Shown: piece after piece, positions 15,181 to 23,284 of the stretch
How the letters are laid out: every line of letters begins with the position of its first letter
Position numbering within the stretch: position 1 is the first letter of the stretch
Source: Bacteroides fragilis
Lineage (GTDB): Bacteria > Bacillota > Clostridia > Lachnospirales > Lachnospiraceae
Direction of reading: 5' to 3'
Assembly (NCBI GenBank): GCA_023664485.1
Contig: JAMPFK010000012.1
Location: 1 to 64,000 of the forward strand
DNA length: 64,000 bases
The notes under the pieces: generated by a model
What the model saw: only the letters and a program-made list of their open reading frames with translations
The model's database searches: none
Told to the model about the DNA's origin: nothing
Program-made: the position numbers and the translations under genes

Positions 15181-16512
15181 ATGGAACAGATGTCATTATT
15201 TGATGCCATACCCGGAGGCGGCGGGCAGGCCGCTCCGCTTGCGAGCCGTCTGCGGCCGCAGGAGCTTACGGATTTTATCGGGCAGGAGCATTTGCTCGGG
15301 CAGGGGAAGATGCTCAGACAGTTAATTGAAAAAGACCAGATTTCCTCCATGATCTTCTGGGGGCCGCCGGGCGTCGGCAAGACGACGCTTGCGGGGATTA
15401 TCGCGAAGCGGACGAAGGCGGATTTTATCAATTTCAGCGCGGTCACGAGCGGAATCCGGGAAATTAAGGATGTGATGAACCAGGCGGAGGCAGGGCGGAA
15501 AATGGGAATCCGGACGGTGCTTTTCGTGGATGAGATCCACCGGTTCAATAAGGCGCAGCAGGATGCTTTTCTGCCTTTTGTGGAAAAAGGAAGCATCCTG
15601 CTGATCGGAGCGACGACGGAAAATCCTTCTTTTGAGGTGAATGCTGCGCTGTTATCCCGGTGCCGGGTCTTTGTGCTCAAGGCTTTGGAGGAGGGGGATC
15701 TGATCAGGCTTTTACAGAACGCACTGCAAAATCCGGCGGGCTTTGCCGGGCAGAAGATAGAGATTTCGGACGGACAGCTGAAGGCGGTCGCCGTCTTTGC
15801 CAATGGGGACGCCAGAATGGCATTGAATACGTTGGAAATGGTAGTGTTGAACGGGGAGATTACGAGGGAAGGCAGCATTCGGATCAGCGATGAAAATCTG
15901 GCGCAGTGCATTAACCGGAAATCGCTTCTGTACGATAAGACCGGAGAAGAGCATTATAATCTGATATCTGCCCTTCATAAGTCGATGCGCAACAGCGATC
16001 CGGACGCGGCAATTTACTGGATGTGCCGGATGCTGGAGGGAGGGGAGAGCCCTCTTTATATTGCCAGAAGACTGATCCGCTTTGCCAGTGAGGACGTGGG
16101 AATGGCCGACAGCAATGCGCTCACGGTAGCGGTAGCCGCCTGTCAGGCATGTCATTTTCTGGGGATGCCGGAATGCGATGTGCATCTGACCCATGCTGTC
16201 ACTTATCTCGCGATGGCTCCTAAGTCCAACGCATTGTACAGGGCGTGCGAGAACTGTAAAACGGATGTCCGGGAAAAGACCGCGGAACCGGTTCCTCTGG
16301 TCCTTCGGAACGCGCCGACGAAGCTGATGGAAGAGCTGCATTATGGGGAAGGCTATCGGTACGCGCATGATACGGAGGAAAAGCTGACGAGGATGGAGTG
16401 TCTGCCGGAATCCATGCGGGGCAGCCGCTATTATTATCCGACAGAACAGGGCGCGGAGGCGAAGGTAAAGGAAAGGCTTGAAGAAATCATAGCGTGGAAG
16501 CAGGAAAAATAA
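15181..16512 (+). CDS. rarA: Replication-associated recombination protein A (RarA/MgsA), AAA+ ATPase
   Basis: The 443-residue ATPase is related to clamp loaders and acts at stalled replication forks. It begins with a short QMSLFDAIP-like segment of the type that binds SSB or clamp. Walker A is GPPGVGKTTLAG, Walker B is LFVDEIHRFNKAQQDAF and sensor 1 is IGATTENPSFEVN; the C-terminal tetramerisation part has FASEDVGMADSNAL. Length and motifs are standard. It has its own promoter with a LexA-like box and a terminator after it, so it is monocistronic. The GAGGGG binding site is a few bases before the ATG. Confidence 0.95.
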   Translation: MEQMSLFDAIPGGGGQAAPLASRLRPQELTDFIGQEHLLGQGKMLRQLIEKDQISSMIFWGPPGVGKTTLAGIIAKRTKADFINFSAVTSGIREIKDVMNQAEAGRKMGIRTVLFVDEIHRFNKAQQDAFLPFVEKGSILLIGATTENPSFEVNAALLSRCRVFVLKALEEGDLIRLLQNALQNPAGFAGQKIEISDGQLKAVAVFANGDARMALNTLEMVVLNGEITREGSIRISDENLAQCINRKSLLYDKTGEEHYNLISALHKSMRNSDPDAAIYWMCRMLEGGESPLYIARRLIRFASEDVGMADSNALTVAVAACQACHFLGMPECDVHLTHAVTYLAMAPKSNALYRACENCKTDVREKTAEPVPLVLRNAPTKLMEELHYGEGYRYAHDTEEKLTRMECLPESMRGSRYYYPTEQGAEAKVKERLEEIIAWKQEK

Positions 16513-16516
16513 AGGA

Positions 16517-16550
16517 AAAGAGCGCAGGCCGCAGGGCAGGCGCTTTTTTT
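16517..16550 (+). terminator. Terminator after rarA
   Basis: AGCGC and GCGCT flank a GC-rich loop and are followed by seven T residues ending at 16550. It separates rarA from the spoIIIA operon. Confidence 0.7.
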
Positions 16551-16565
16551 GTGTGAAATAATTCT

Positions 16566-16594
16566 GTCATAACTTGGACAACGTTTCATATATT
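16566..16594 (+). promoter_or_regulatory. Sigma-E type promoter of the spoIIIA operon
   Basis: GTCATAA (16566-16572), 14 bp, then CATATATT (16587-16594). The mother-cell sigma-E consensus is a -35 like TCATATT and a -10 like CATACAAT with 14-15 bp between. The spoIIIA operon is known to be sigma-E dependent in Bacillus. The match and the position 21 bp before the start fit well. Confidence 0.7.
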
Positions 16595-16614
16595 GAGATA
16601 AGGGGGCGATGGAG

Positions 16615-17580
16615 ATGCAGAAAGAAGAGGTTCTACATATTTTCCCGGACTTCATGCGTCCGCGCTGGGAGAAGGTGGCAGAACGGGCCGACAGGCTGCA
16701 GGAGATCCGTCTGCGTGTCGGCCAGCCCGTTACGGTACTTATCGATCATAGGGAAAGATTTCTCTCGGCGCGGGGAGAATTAACGGATGACATAACCTGC
16801 GCCATATACAGCGATGAAAAGGAACTGGATGCGGTGCTCGCGCATTTATGCCACTATTCCATTTATGCCTTTGCAGATGAGATCCGGCAGGGTTTCATGA
16901 CGATCCGCGGCGGACACAGGGTCGGAATTTCCGGACAGGTCATTCTGGAAGAGCGGGAGCGGGTACGCAATATAAAATACATACGTTATTTAAATATCCG
17001 TATCGCACATGAAATCAAGGGAGTATCCGATAAAACGCTTCCCTGTCTTTATCAGCGGGGAGAAGTGTTGAATACGCTGATCATTTCGCCGCCGGGCTGC
17101 GGAAAGACGACAATGCTGCGGGATCTGGTGCGGAATTTTTCCTGGGGCAATGCCTGCGGAGCGGGAAAGAATGTCGGGCTTGTGGACGAACGCTCGGAAA
17201 TCGCGGGAAGCTATCTCGGCGTTCCGCAGAACGATATCGGCATTCGGACGGACGTGATGGATGCCTGTCCGAAACGGGAAGGCATGATGATGCTGATCCG
17301 TTCTATGGCGCCGGATATTCTCGCCGTCGATGAGCTCGGCAGCATGGAGGATGTGGAGGCGATGCACAGGGCGGTTCAGTGCGGCTGTAAAATGCTCGCC
17401 ACCATTCATGGTTTTTCCTTAGAGGAGGTGGGCCGGAAAAGCTATATGAAAGCGGTCATGGAGGAACGTCTTTTCGACCGGTATCTGCTTCTTGGAAAGA
17501 AAAATAACAGATGTGTTGTAATGGGGATTTATGATAGAAAGAGGGAACTATGTTCAAACTGGCAGGAATCCTGTTGTTGA
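16615..17580 (+). CDS. spoIIIAA: Stage III sporulation protein AA, secretion-type ATPase
   Basis: The protein has 321 residues from ATG 16615; an ATG at 16609 is too close to the AAGGGGG binding site. It resembles type II/IV secretion ATPases, with Walker A ISPPGCGKTTMLRD at about residue 158, a Walker B-like region around DILAVDELGSMED and the HRAVQCGCKMLATIHG segment. It powers or assembles the SpoIIIA-SpoIIQ feeding channel that links mother cell and forespore. It is the first gene of an eight-gene operon. The end overlaps spoIIIAB by 31 nt. Confidence 0.95.
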   Translation: MQKEEVLHIFPDFMRPRWEKVAERADRLQEIRLRVGQPVTVLIDHRERFLSARGELTDDITCAIYSDEKELDAVLAHLCHYSIYAFADEIRQGFMTIRGGHRVGISGQVILEERERVRNIKYIRYLNIRIAHEIKGVSDKTLPCLYQRGEVLNTLIISPPGCGKTTMLRDLVRNFSWGNACGAGKNVGLVDERSEIAGSYLGVPQNDIGIRTDVMDACPKREGMMMLIRSMAPDILAVDELGSMEDVEAMHRAVQCGCKMLATIHGFSLEEVGRKSYMKAVMEERLFDRYLLLGKKNNRCVVMGIYDRKRELCSNWQESCC

Positions 17581-18068
17581 TGGCGGGATGCTGCGGACTG
17601 GGCGCAAACAGGGTGGCGGAAGCAAAGCAGCGCATCAGGGAGCTCAGGGAAATCCGCCGGATGGTTATCAGAATACAAAGCGAGATGGCGTATGGGAAAA
17701 GGACATTGCCGGAAATCTGCCTGTTGCTTGGCCAGTGCATGGAAGAGCCGTACAGGACGGCATTTTCCGCTATTTATCAGAAAATGGAAGAAAACGACGG
17801 GACCGGCCTGAACAGGATATGGAAGGAACGGATGGAAGATTGCATGGCAGCTCTGCCGATCTGGGAAGAGGAAAAGGATATTCTGCGGAATATGCCGGAA
17901 TGTTTCGGCTCCCTGGACGAAAAACAGCAGGCGGCAGATATCGGACAATCTCTGGATTTTCTGACGGCGCATATCGCGCAGGCGGAGGCCGGATACGAAA
18001 ATCAGGCCAGGGTCACGATGAGCATCAGCGTCATGACAGGAATATTTCTTGTTATTTTATTATTGTAA
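17550..18068 (+). CDS. spoIIIAB: Stage III sporulation protein AB
   Basis: The 172-residue protein has an N-terminal membrane helix (about 1-20), a helical soluble domain with RELREIRRMVIRIQSEMAYGKRTLPEI, and a C-terminal hydrophobic segment (about 155-172). The soluble part resembles GspF-like subunits of secretion systems. It is a part of the SpoIIIA channel complex in the mother-cell membrane. The start lies inside spoIIIAA (RBS GAGGGAA), so the two are coupled. Length is near that of Bacillus SpoIIIAB. Confidence 0.93.
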   Translation: MFKLAGILLLMAGCCGLGANRVAEAKQRIRELREIRRMVIRIQSEMAYGKRTLPEICLLLGQCMEEPYRTAFSAIYQKMEENDGTGLNRIWKERMEDCMAALPIWEEEKDILRNMPECFGSLDEKQQAADIGQSLDFLTAHIAQAEAGYENQARVTMSISVMTGIFLVILLL

Positions 18069-18093
18069 GGATACACAGGGGAAGGGGTATATA

Positions 18094-18288
18094 ATGGGCA
18101 TCAGTCTTATTTTCAGAATTGCGGCAGTCGGCATATTGGTAACAATTCTGAGTCAGATTTTAAAGCACAGCGGCAGGGAAGAACATGCTTTTCTCATCAG
18201 CCTTGCAGGATTGATTCTGGTACTGACCTGGCTGGTACCCTATATTTATGATTTATTTATGATGATACAGGATTTATTTGCTATTTAA
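18094..18288 (+). CDS. spoIIIAC: Stage III sporulation protein AC
   Basis: This 64-residue protein has two membrane helices (about 3-22 and 32-60) and the conserved LSQILKHSGREEHAF loop of SpoIIIAC. It starts at ATG 18094 after GGGGAAGGGG. It is a small subunit of the mother-cell side of the feeding channel. A dispersed hairpin repeat separates it from spoIIIAD, which is unusual in this operon. Confidence 0.93.
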   Translation: MGISLIFRIAAVGILVTILSQILKHSGREEHAFLISLAGLILVLTWLVPYIYDLFMMIQDLFAI

Positions 18289-18329
18289 TTCTGATTTAAT
18301 TTTTTGAAGGACAAGATATGGAGGCTTAC

Positions 18330-18424
18330 TGTGAAAAATAAATTTTTCACAAACAAATTAATTCGTTTTGCAAATATTGTGCCTGCGCCCAAATTCGCAG
18401 GCTAAGCAAGAATGGAGGATTTCT
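18330..18424 (+). repeat. Dispersed hairpin-RBS repeat, copy A (inside the spoIIIA operon)
   Basis: It starts with a 22-bp palindrome at 18330-18351, arms TGTGAAAAAT and ATTTTTCACA. After a variable AT-rich stretch comes a second hairpin, GCCTGCG (18381-18387) with CGCAGGC (18396-18402). It ends TAAGCAAGAATGGAGGATTTCT directly before the spoIIIAD ATG. Related copies lie at 8478-8560, 24929-25004, 36755-36804, 54158-54188 and 60434-60480. It supplies the binding site of spoIIIAD. Confidence 0.8.
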
Positions 18425-18811
18425 ATGGATATTGTAAAAATCGGAATGGCGGGACTGCTCGGCGTGTTACTGGCGGTCCCCCTGAAAAGCTATAAGAGCG
18501 AATACGGGATTTATGCCGCTTTTGCGGTGTGTCTGCTGTTACTGACCTACGCGGCCGATTACTTTACCCGCATCTTAACGGGAATGGAGCGTTTACAGGG
18601 ATATCTGGGCGATAATTTTCAATATTTATCGGTGTTATTCAAAGCGGTGGGAGCTGCTTATATCTGCGAATTCTGCTCCGGTATCTGTAAAGACGCGGGA
18701 TATGCGGGTATCGCGGGACAGGTGGAAACGATGGGAAAAATGTATATTTTACTGATCGGGATGCCGGTACTGTTTACGCTGATGGAAAGCATTCAGGCGC
18801 TTGCGGGCTGA
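18425..18811 (+). CDS. spoIIIAD: Stage III sporulation protein AD
   Basis: The 128-residue membrane protein has helices around 5-18, 30-50, 70-90 and 102-125, and the conserved LLAVPLKSYKSEYG and VLFKAVGAAYICEFCSGICKDAGY segments. It is part of the SpoIIIA feeding channel. The start at 18425 follows GGAGG within the dispersed repeat. A longer frame upstream runs through the repeat and is not credible. Confidence 0.93.
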   Translation: MDIVKIGMAGLLGVLLAVPLKSYKSEYGIYAAFAVCLLLLTYAADYFTRILTGMERLQGYLGDNFQYLSVLFKAVGAAYICEFCSGICKDAGYAGIAGQVETMGKMYILLIGMPVLFTLMESIQALAG

Positions 18812-18825
18812 AAAGGGGCAGTGCC

Positions 18826-19953
18826 ATGGAAAAAAGAATTGCCTTTATGATCATGACGGCTTTTCTGCTATGGAGCAGGCCGATGACGGTACAGGCTTTT
18901 GCCGGGGAAGATGTCTGGCAGGAAATGGATGCGGTGGAAGAACGGTTCGAGGCCCTGTTCCCGTCCTGTCAGTTCGATGGAAAGCAGGTGTTATCATTTA
19001 TCCTTCAGGGAAAAATAAAAGAAGCCGTGGCCATGCTCGCTTCTGGCCTGTCGGGAACGATCAAAGCCCGGTTCTCGGAAATCAGGACGCTTTTTGTGAT
19101 GATCCTTGTTCTGGGGATTACCGCGGCGCTGTTTTCCAATTTTGCGGATATTTTTCAAAGCCGTCAGGTATCGGATATCGCCTTCTATTTTATTTATCTG
19201 CTCCTGACAGCCGGGCTGTTGAAAGTGTTCGGAGATGTCGCCGCAGTTGTCGGAGATATGTTAAATCAGCTTATAACTTTTATGAAACTCTTTATTCCGA
19301 CCTATCTTCTGGCAGTAGGGACGGCGGCGGGAGCGGCTTCTGCCGCGGCATATTATCAGCTTTTTCTGTTGGTCGTTTATCTGGTCGAGAACTGCTATTC
19401 GTCTCTTCTGCTGCCTATGATATACGTTTTTATTCTGTTGAGTGTCATTAATGGCGTCTGGATGGAAGAAAAATTGAATCTGCTGCTGGATTTTGTACAG
19501 AAGGCGGTCGAATGGGGGATTAAAATAACACTTGGAATTATTACGGGGTTCAGCCTTCTGCAGTCGATGGTATCGCCGCTCATCGATGCGCTGGAAGCTT
19601 CCGCTTTGAAAAAGGCTGTTTCCATGATTCCCGGCATCGGCGGGCTGACCGAAGGTATGTTTGAGATGGTGGCAGGTTCCGCGATTTTGATCAAGAACAG
19701 CATCGGAATCTATATTACAATTGTTATGCTTTTTCTCTGTATTCTTCCGGTCGCTAGGATTCTTCTTTTGTCAGGAGCCCTGAAAGCCGGAGCGGCGCTG
19801 ATCGGTATTGTCAGCGATAAGAGAATGACGAATCTGGCGGATCGGGTGGGGGACGGCAGCCTGATGCTGTTAAAAGTGGCTTTGTCGGCAATCGCTCTTT
19901 TTATCATCAGCATTGCCGTCGTGGCATATTCTACGAACCGGGGGATAGGATGA
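18826..19953 (+). CDS. spoIIIAE: Stage III sporulation protein AE
   Basis: The 375-residue protein has an N-terminal signal peptide (about 1-27, ending near VQAFAGE) and about seven further membrane helices. The GTAAGAASAAAYYQL and SVINGVWMEEKLNLL regions are typical of SpoIIIAE. It is the largest membrane subunit of the mother-cell channel. Its stop overlaps the start of spoIIIAF (ATGA, 19950-19953). Confidence 0.95.
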   Translation: MEKRIAFMIMTAFLLWSRPMTVQAFAGEDVWQEMDAVEERFEALFPSCQFDGKQVLSFILQGKIKEAVAMLASGLSGTIKARFSEIRTLFVMILVLGITAALFSNFADIFQSRQVSDIAFYFIYLLLTAGLLKVFGDVAAVVGDMLNQLITFMKLFIPTYLLAVGTAAGAASAAAYYQLFLLVVYLVENCYSSLLLPMIYVFILLSVINGVWMEEKLNLLLDFVQKAVEWGIKITLGIITGFSLLQSMVSPLIDALEASALKKAVSMIPGIGGLTEGMFEMVAGSAILIKNSIGIYITIVMLFLCILPVARILLLSGALKAGAALIGIVSDKRMTNLADRVGDGSLMLLKVALSAIALFIISIAVVAYSTNRGIG

Positions 19954-20657
19954 GCGCATTGGCAGGGCTGATAAAAAGGATCGGTATTTTTATGATCGCG
20001 GCGCAGGCGGTGATTCATTTTACGCCGGGACAGAAATATGAGAAGTATGTAAAGCTTCTTGTGGGAATGATGATACTCCTGCAGTTTGCGGCGCCTCTGC
20101 ACGGTATTTTCCAGGAAGCAGGGACGGATTGGGATATAAAATTATCGGAGATGGCGAGGACGCTGGAGACGGCGAGTTCCTTCGACGAAACGGCGGGTTC
20201 CGTATCCGTTATGGAATCTGTGATGAAAAGCCTGGAAAATGAAATAAAATCCAGATTAAACAGTGAAATTTCAGAAGAATATATCATATCCAATGTACAG
20301 GTATCCTTAAAAACGCCTGATGAAAGCGGGGAGAGTCCGGCTGGTACGAAACAGTACGAGCTGGAAAAAATCCGGGTAGCGGTATACAGGAGAACGGCGT
20401 CTGCAGGCAGGATGGATGAAAATGCCGGAAATACGGGTAATGCGGTCGAGAAAGTTCAAATAGGGAAAATCAGCGTCTGCAGTGCAAAGGACAGTGAGGA
20501 ACGGGCATTTGGAGACGCGGACGGAAACGGCGGCCCGCTCCGGGAAGAGAAGGAAGAAACTGCGGAACAGCTTCGGGAGCGCTTCTGCGCCGTGCTGGGT
20601 ATGGACAGGGAAAAGATGGAGGTGAGCGTGTATGGAACAAATGAAAAAGCTGACTGA
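19950..20657 (+). CDS. spoIIIAF: Stage III sporulation protein AF
   Basis: The 235-residue protein has two N-terminal membrane helices (about 8-28 and 34-55) and a soluble domain with the ring-building fold known for SpoIIIAF (YIISNVQVSLKT, ending LGMDREKMEVSVYG). The middle region (about 110-195) is longer and more polar than in Bacillus. It is a channel subunit with the soluble part in the intermembrane space. It overlaps spoIIIAE by 4 nt and spoIIIAG by 26 nt. Confidence 0.92.
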   Translation: MSALAGLIKRIGIFMIAAQAVIHFTPGQKYEKYVKLLVGMMILLQFAAPLHGIFQEAGTDWDIKLSEMARTLETASSFDETAGSVSVMESVMKSLENEIKSRLNSEISEEYIISNVQVSLKTPDESGESPAGTKQYELEKIRVAVYRRTASAGRMDENAGNTGNAVEKVQIGKISVCSAKDSEERAFGDADGNGGPLREEKEETAEQLRERFCAVLGMDREKMEVSVYGTNEKAD

Positions 20658-21285
20658 TAAAATAACAAATGTTAAGAAACTGAGGAAGGACCAGCTTCTG
20701 ATCATGATATTGTCCGGAATATTATTGTGCGTCATAGCGTTTCCGGTCAAAGAAAAGGATACGGTATTTTCCGGGGATAAGTCCGGTATATCGGACAGCG
20801 ATTCTGTTATAATGGAAAAAAGCGCGCAGGCACAGGCGGAGCCGGACATCGTCTGGCCGTCTGAGAAAGCGGACGCTCTTTCTTATACGGTTTATTGGGA
20901 AGAGAAATTGACGAAGTCGCTTTCGAAGATCGAGGGCGCTGGGGAAGTAGCGGTATTGATTACGCTGAAGGAATCAGAAGAACGGGTATTGGAGAAAGAT
21001 GTGCCCGAAGAGATCAGCGAGACGGCGGAAACGGATGCGGAGGGCGGCAGCCGGACCATTTCCGGGCGGCGGCAGGAGGAAGCCACGGTCTATACGGTGA
21101 ATGAGGCCGGGCAGAATGTGCCTTATGTGAGCAAAGTCATACAGCCTGTGATAGAAGGGGTCGTTGTGATCGCGCAGGGGGGCGGCTCCGAAATTGTAAA
21201 ACAGAACATTATTGAGACAATTCAGGTATTATTTGGTATCGAGGCGAATAAGATAAGAGTAGTAAAAATGAAAACCAATAATTAA
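20632..21285 (+). CDS. spoIIIAG: Stage III sporulation protein AG
   Basis: The 217-residue protein has one membrane helix (about 22-42) followed by a soluble ring-building domain. AGEVAVLITLKESEERVLE and KQNIIETIQVLFGIEANKIRVVKM are the typical SpoIIIAG segments, separated by an insertion (about 120-165) as in the oligomeric Bacillus protein, which forms a 30-fold ring. The start is inside spoIIIAF behind GAGGTGAG; an in-frame ATG 9 nt later is a possible alternative. Confidence 0.93.
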   Translation: MEQMKKLTDKITNVKKLRKDQLLIMILSGILLCVIAFPVKEKDTVFSGDKSGISDSDSVIMEKSAQAQAEPDIVWPSEKADALSYTVYWEEKLTKSLSKIEGAGEVAVLITLKESEERVLEKDVPEEISETAETDAEGGSRTISGRRQEEATVYTVNEAGQNVPYVSKVIQPVIEGVVVIAQGGGSEIVKQNIIETIQVLFGIEANKIRVVKMKTNN

Positions 21286-21298
21286 AGGGGAGAACGGT

Positions 21299-22003
21299 TT
21301 GAAGAATATGATTAAGAAGAATCAGGTAATGATCACAGCCCTGGCAATTATGATTGCAGTGGCAGGATACCTGAATTTCGCGGGCACGAAGGTAACGGAT
21401 GAAGAAATTATGACGGTGAACGGCGGGATAGCGGCGGATGATCTGGGAAATCTGGCGATGGGGGAAGAGGATGTCGATTACAGCGCGCTGTTAGATCTGT
21501 CGGAGGAAGATATCGAGCAGGCGTCTGCGGACATCTATAGTCTGGACAGCGATGTGGAAGTAACGGGTACGGATATTATGGATGAAGGAATGGCGGAAGC
21601 CGTAGAAGATGAAGTGCCGGGGGAAGCGGTCTTTACGGCATCATCGGGCATTTCCACGTTATCCGGCGCTAAACTGCAGAAGGAGCAGACGAGGGCGCAG
21701 AATAAGGAAACGCTTCTGGAGATCATCAACAATTCCAATATCAGCGAGACGCAGAAGCAGGAAGCGGTAAGCAGTATGATTTCCATGACGGATATCGCGG
21801 AGAAGGAAACCGCGGCGGAAATCCTGCTGGAGGCGAAAGGCTTTTCGGACGCGATCGTCAGCATCGACGGAGACAGCGTGGACGTCGTAGTTAATACAAC
21901 GGAGCTTACGGAGGCACAGCGCGCGCAGATAGAGGATATCGTTATCCGTAAGACCGGCGTGAGCGCGGATGCGATCGTCATCAGCACGGTCAATTCAAAT
22001 TAG
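21299..22003 (+). CDS. spoIIIAH: Stage III sporulation protein AH
   Basis: The 234-residue protein starts with TTG at 21299, 6-7 nt behind AGGGGAG; the next in-frame ATG (21308) would be too far from it. One membrane helix (about 8-25) is followed by an acidic linker and the EscJ/PrgK-like ring domain at the C-terminus (EILLEAKGFSDAIVSIDGD, TELTEAQRAQIEDIVIRKTGV). SpoIIIAH binds SpoIIQ from the forespore across the two membranes. It is the last gene of the operon. Confidence 0.93.
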   Translation: MKNMIKKNQVMITALAIMIAVAGYLNFAGTKVTDEEIMTVNGGIAADDLGNLAMGEEDVDYSALLDLSEEDIEQASADIYSLDSDVEVTGTDIMDEGMAEAVEDEVPGEAVFTASSGISTLSGAKLQKEQTRAQNKETLLEIINNSNISETQKQEAVSSMISMTDIAEKETAAEILLEAKGFSDAIVSIDGDSVDVVVNTTELTEAQRAQIEDIVIRKTGVSADAIVISTVNSN

Positions 22004-22023
22004 GTGCATGAAGAAAAAGAGTA

Positions 22024-22032
22024 TGCTATAAT
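22024..22032 (+). promoter_or_regulatory. Possible extended -10 promoter before deoB
   Basis: TGCTATAAT at 22024-22032 is a consensus -10 with the TG extension. No good -35 is seen 17 bp upstream, which extended -10 promoters can do without. It lies 86 bp before the deoB start and just behind the spoIIIAH stop. Confidence 0.45.
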
Positions 22033-22117
22033 AACTGCGAAAGAAAACAGGCGGCTGCGAAGCAGGCATTTGTTGGCGGGCCTGTACTGTGGAGTAATGA
22101 AATATGGAGGTCAAAAG

Positions 22118-23269
22118 ATGAAGAGAGTTTTTTTGATTGTACTGGACAGCTTTGGAATCGGGGAGATGGAAGATGCGGCGGCGTATGGAGATAAAGGAAC
22201 CAACACGTTACGCTCCGTAGCTTCCAGCTCTTATTTTCATATGCCTGATATGGGGAGCATGGGGCTTTTCAATATAGATGGCGTGGAATGCGGGGAGAAG
22301 GCCGCGCAGCCGTCTGCGGTCATTGCCCGTATGAAGGAAGCCTCGAAGGGAAAGGATACGACGACAGGGCACTGGGAGATCGCCGGTATTCTGTCGGAGA
22401 AGCCGCTGCCCACCTATCCGGACGGATTCCCGCAGGAAATACTGGATGCGTTCTGCGAGAAGACGGGAAGGGGCGTTCTGTGCAACCGGCCTTATTCCGG
22501 AACGGAGGTCATTAAGGATTACGGAGAAGAGCATGTAAAGACCGGAAAGCTGATCGTTTATACATCGGCGGACAGCGTTTTCCAGATCGCGGCGCATGAA
22601 GAGGTCGTTCCGGTAGAGACGCTGTATGCATACTGTAAGACGGCGCGGGAAATCTTACAGGGAGAGCACGGCGTCGGCAGAGTCATCGCAAGGCCCTTTA
22701 CCGGGGAGGCGGGCAGCTATGTGAGGACGTCGGGACGGCATGACTTTTCCTTACAGCCGCCGGGCGTAACGATGCTGGACCAGTTGAAGGCGGCGGGAAG
22801 AGATGTTATTTCCATCGGAAAGATTCAGGATATTTTTGCAGGAAAAGGAATTACGGAATTTACCTATACGAAAGGGAATGAAGAGGGCATCGAAAGAACG
22901 CTGGAATACCTGGAGCGGGATTTTGAAGGTCTGTGCTTTGTAAATCTGGTAGATTATGATATGCTGTATGGGCATCGGAACGATATCGACGGTTATGCGA
23001 AGGCGCTTGCTTATTTCGACGGGAAGCTGCCGGAGATCCGCGAAAAACTGCGGGAAGAAGATATTCTGATGATCACGGCGGATCACGGCTGCGATCCCGG
23101 CTATACGGTCTCTACCGATCATTCCAGAGAGCATACGCCGTTTCTGATGTATGGGAAGGGAATATCGCCAGAGAACCTCGGAACCCGGAATACGTTTGCC
23201 GATATCGGCGCTACCGTGCTCGATTATTTTGGGATAGAACCGGAATTTGCAGGAACATCAATGCTTTAA
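22118..23269 (+). CDS. deoB: Phosphopentomutase
   Basis: From ATG 22118, behind TGGAGG, the protein has 383 residues, the usual length. It swaps ribose 1-phosphate and ribose 5-phosphate (and the deoxy forms) in nucleoside salvage. The alkaline-phosphatase-fold metal motifs are present: VLDSFGIGEMEDA at the N-terminus, KGKDTTTGHWEIAG with the phosphorylated Thr, and ITADHGCDPGYTVSTDHSRE near the end. It stands between spoIIIA and prfC without its usual deo partners. Confidence 0.95.
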   Translation: MKRVFLIVLDSFGIGEMEDAAAYGDKGTNTLRSVASSSYFHMPDMGSMGLFNIDGVECGEKAAQPSAVIARMKEASKGKDTTTGHWEIAGILSEKPLPTYPDGFPQEILDAFCEKTGRGVLCNRPYSGTEVIKDYGEEHVKTGKLIVYTSADSVFQIAAHEEVVPVETLYAYCKTAREILQGEHGVGRVIARPFTGEAGSYVRTSGRHDFSLQPPGVTMLDQLKAAGRDVISIGKIQDIFAGKGITEFTYTKGNEEGIERTLEYLERDFEGLCFVNLVDYDMLYGHRNDIDGYAKALAYFDGKLPEIREKLREEDILMITADHGCDPGYTVSTDHSREHTPFLMYGKGISPENLGTRNTFADIGATVLDYFGIEPEFAGTSML

Positions 23270-23284
23270 TGGAGGAGAAGAAAC

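Noticed and set aside
18330..18351. CRP/FNR-type site in the TGTGA...TCACA palindrome
   Set aside because: The half sites are 12 bp apart instead of 6, the copies lie inside operons next to start codons and not upstream of promoters.
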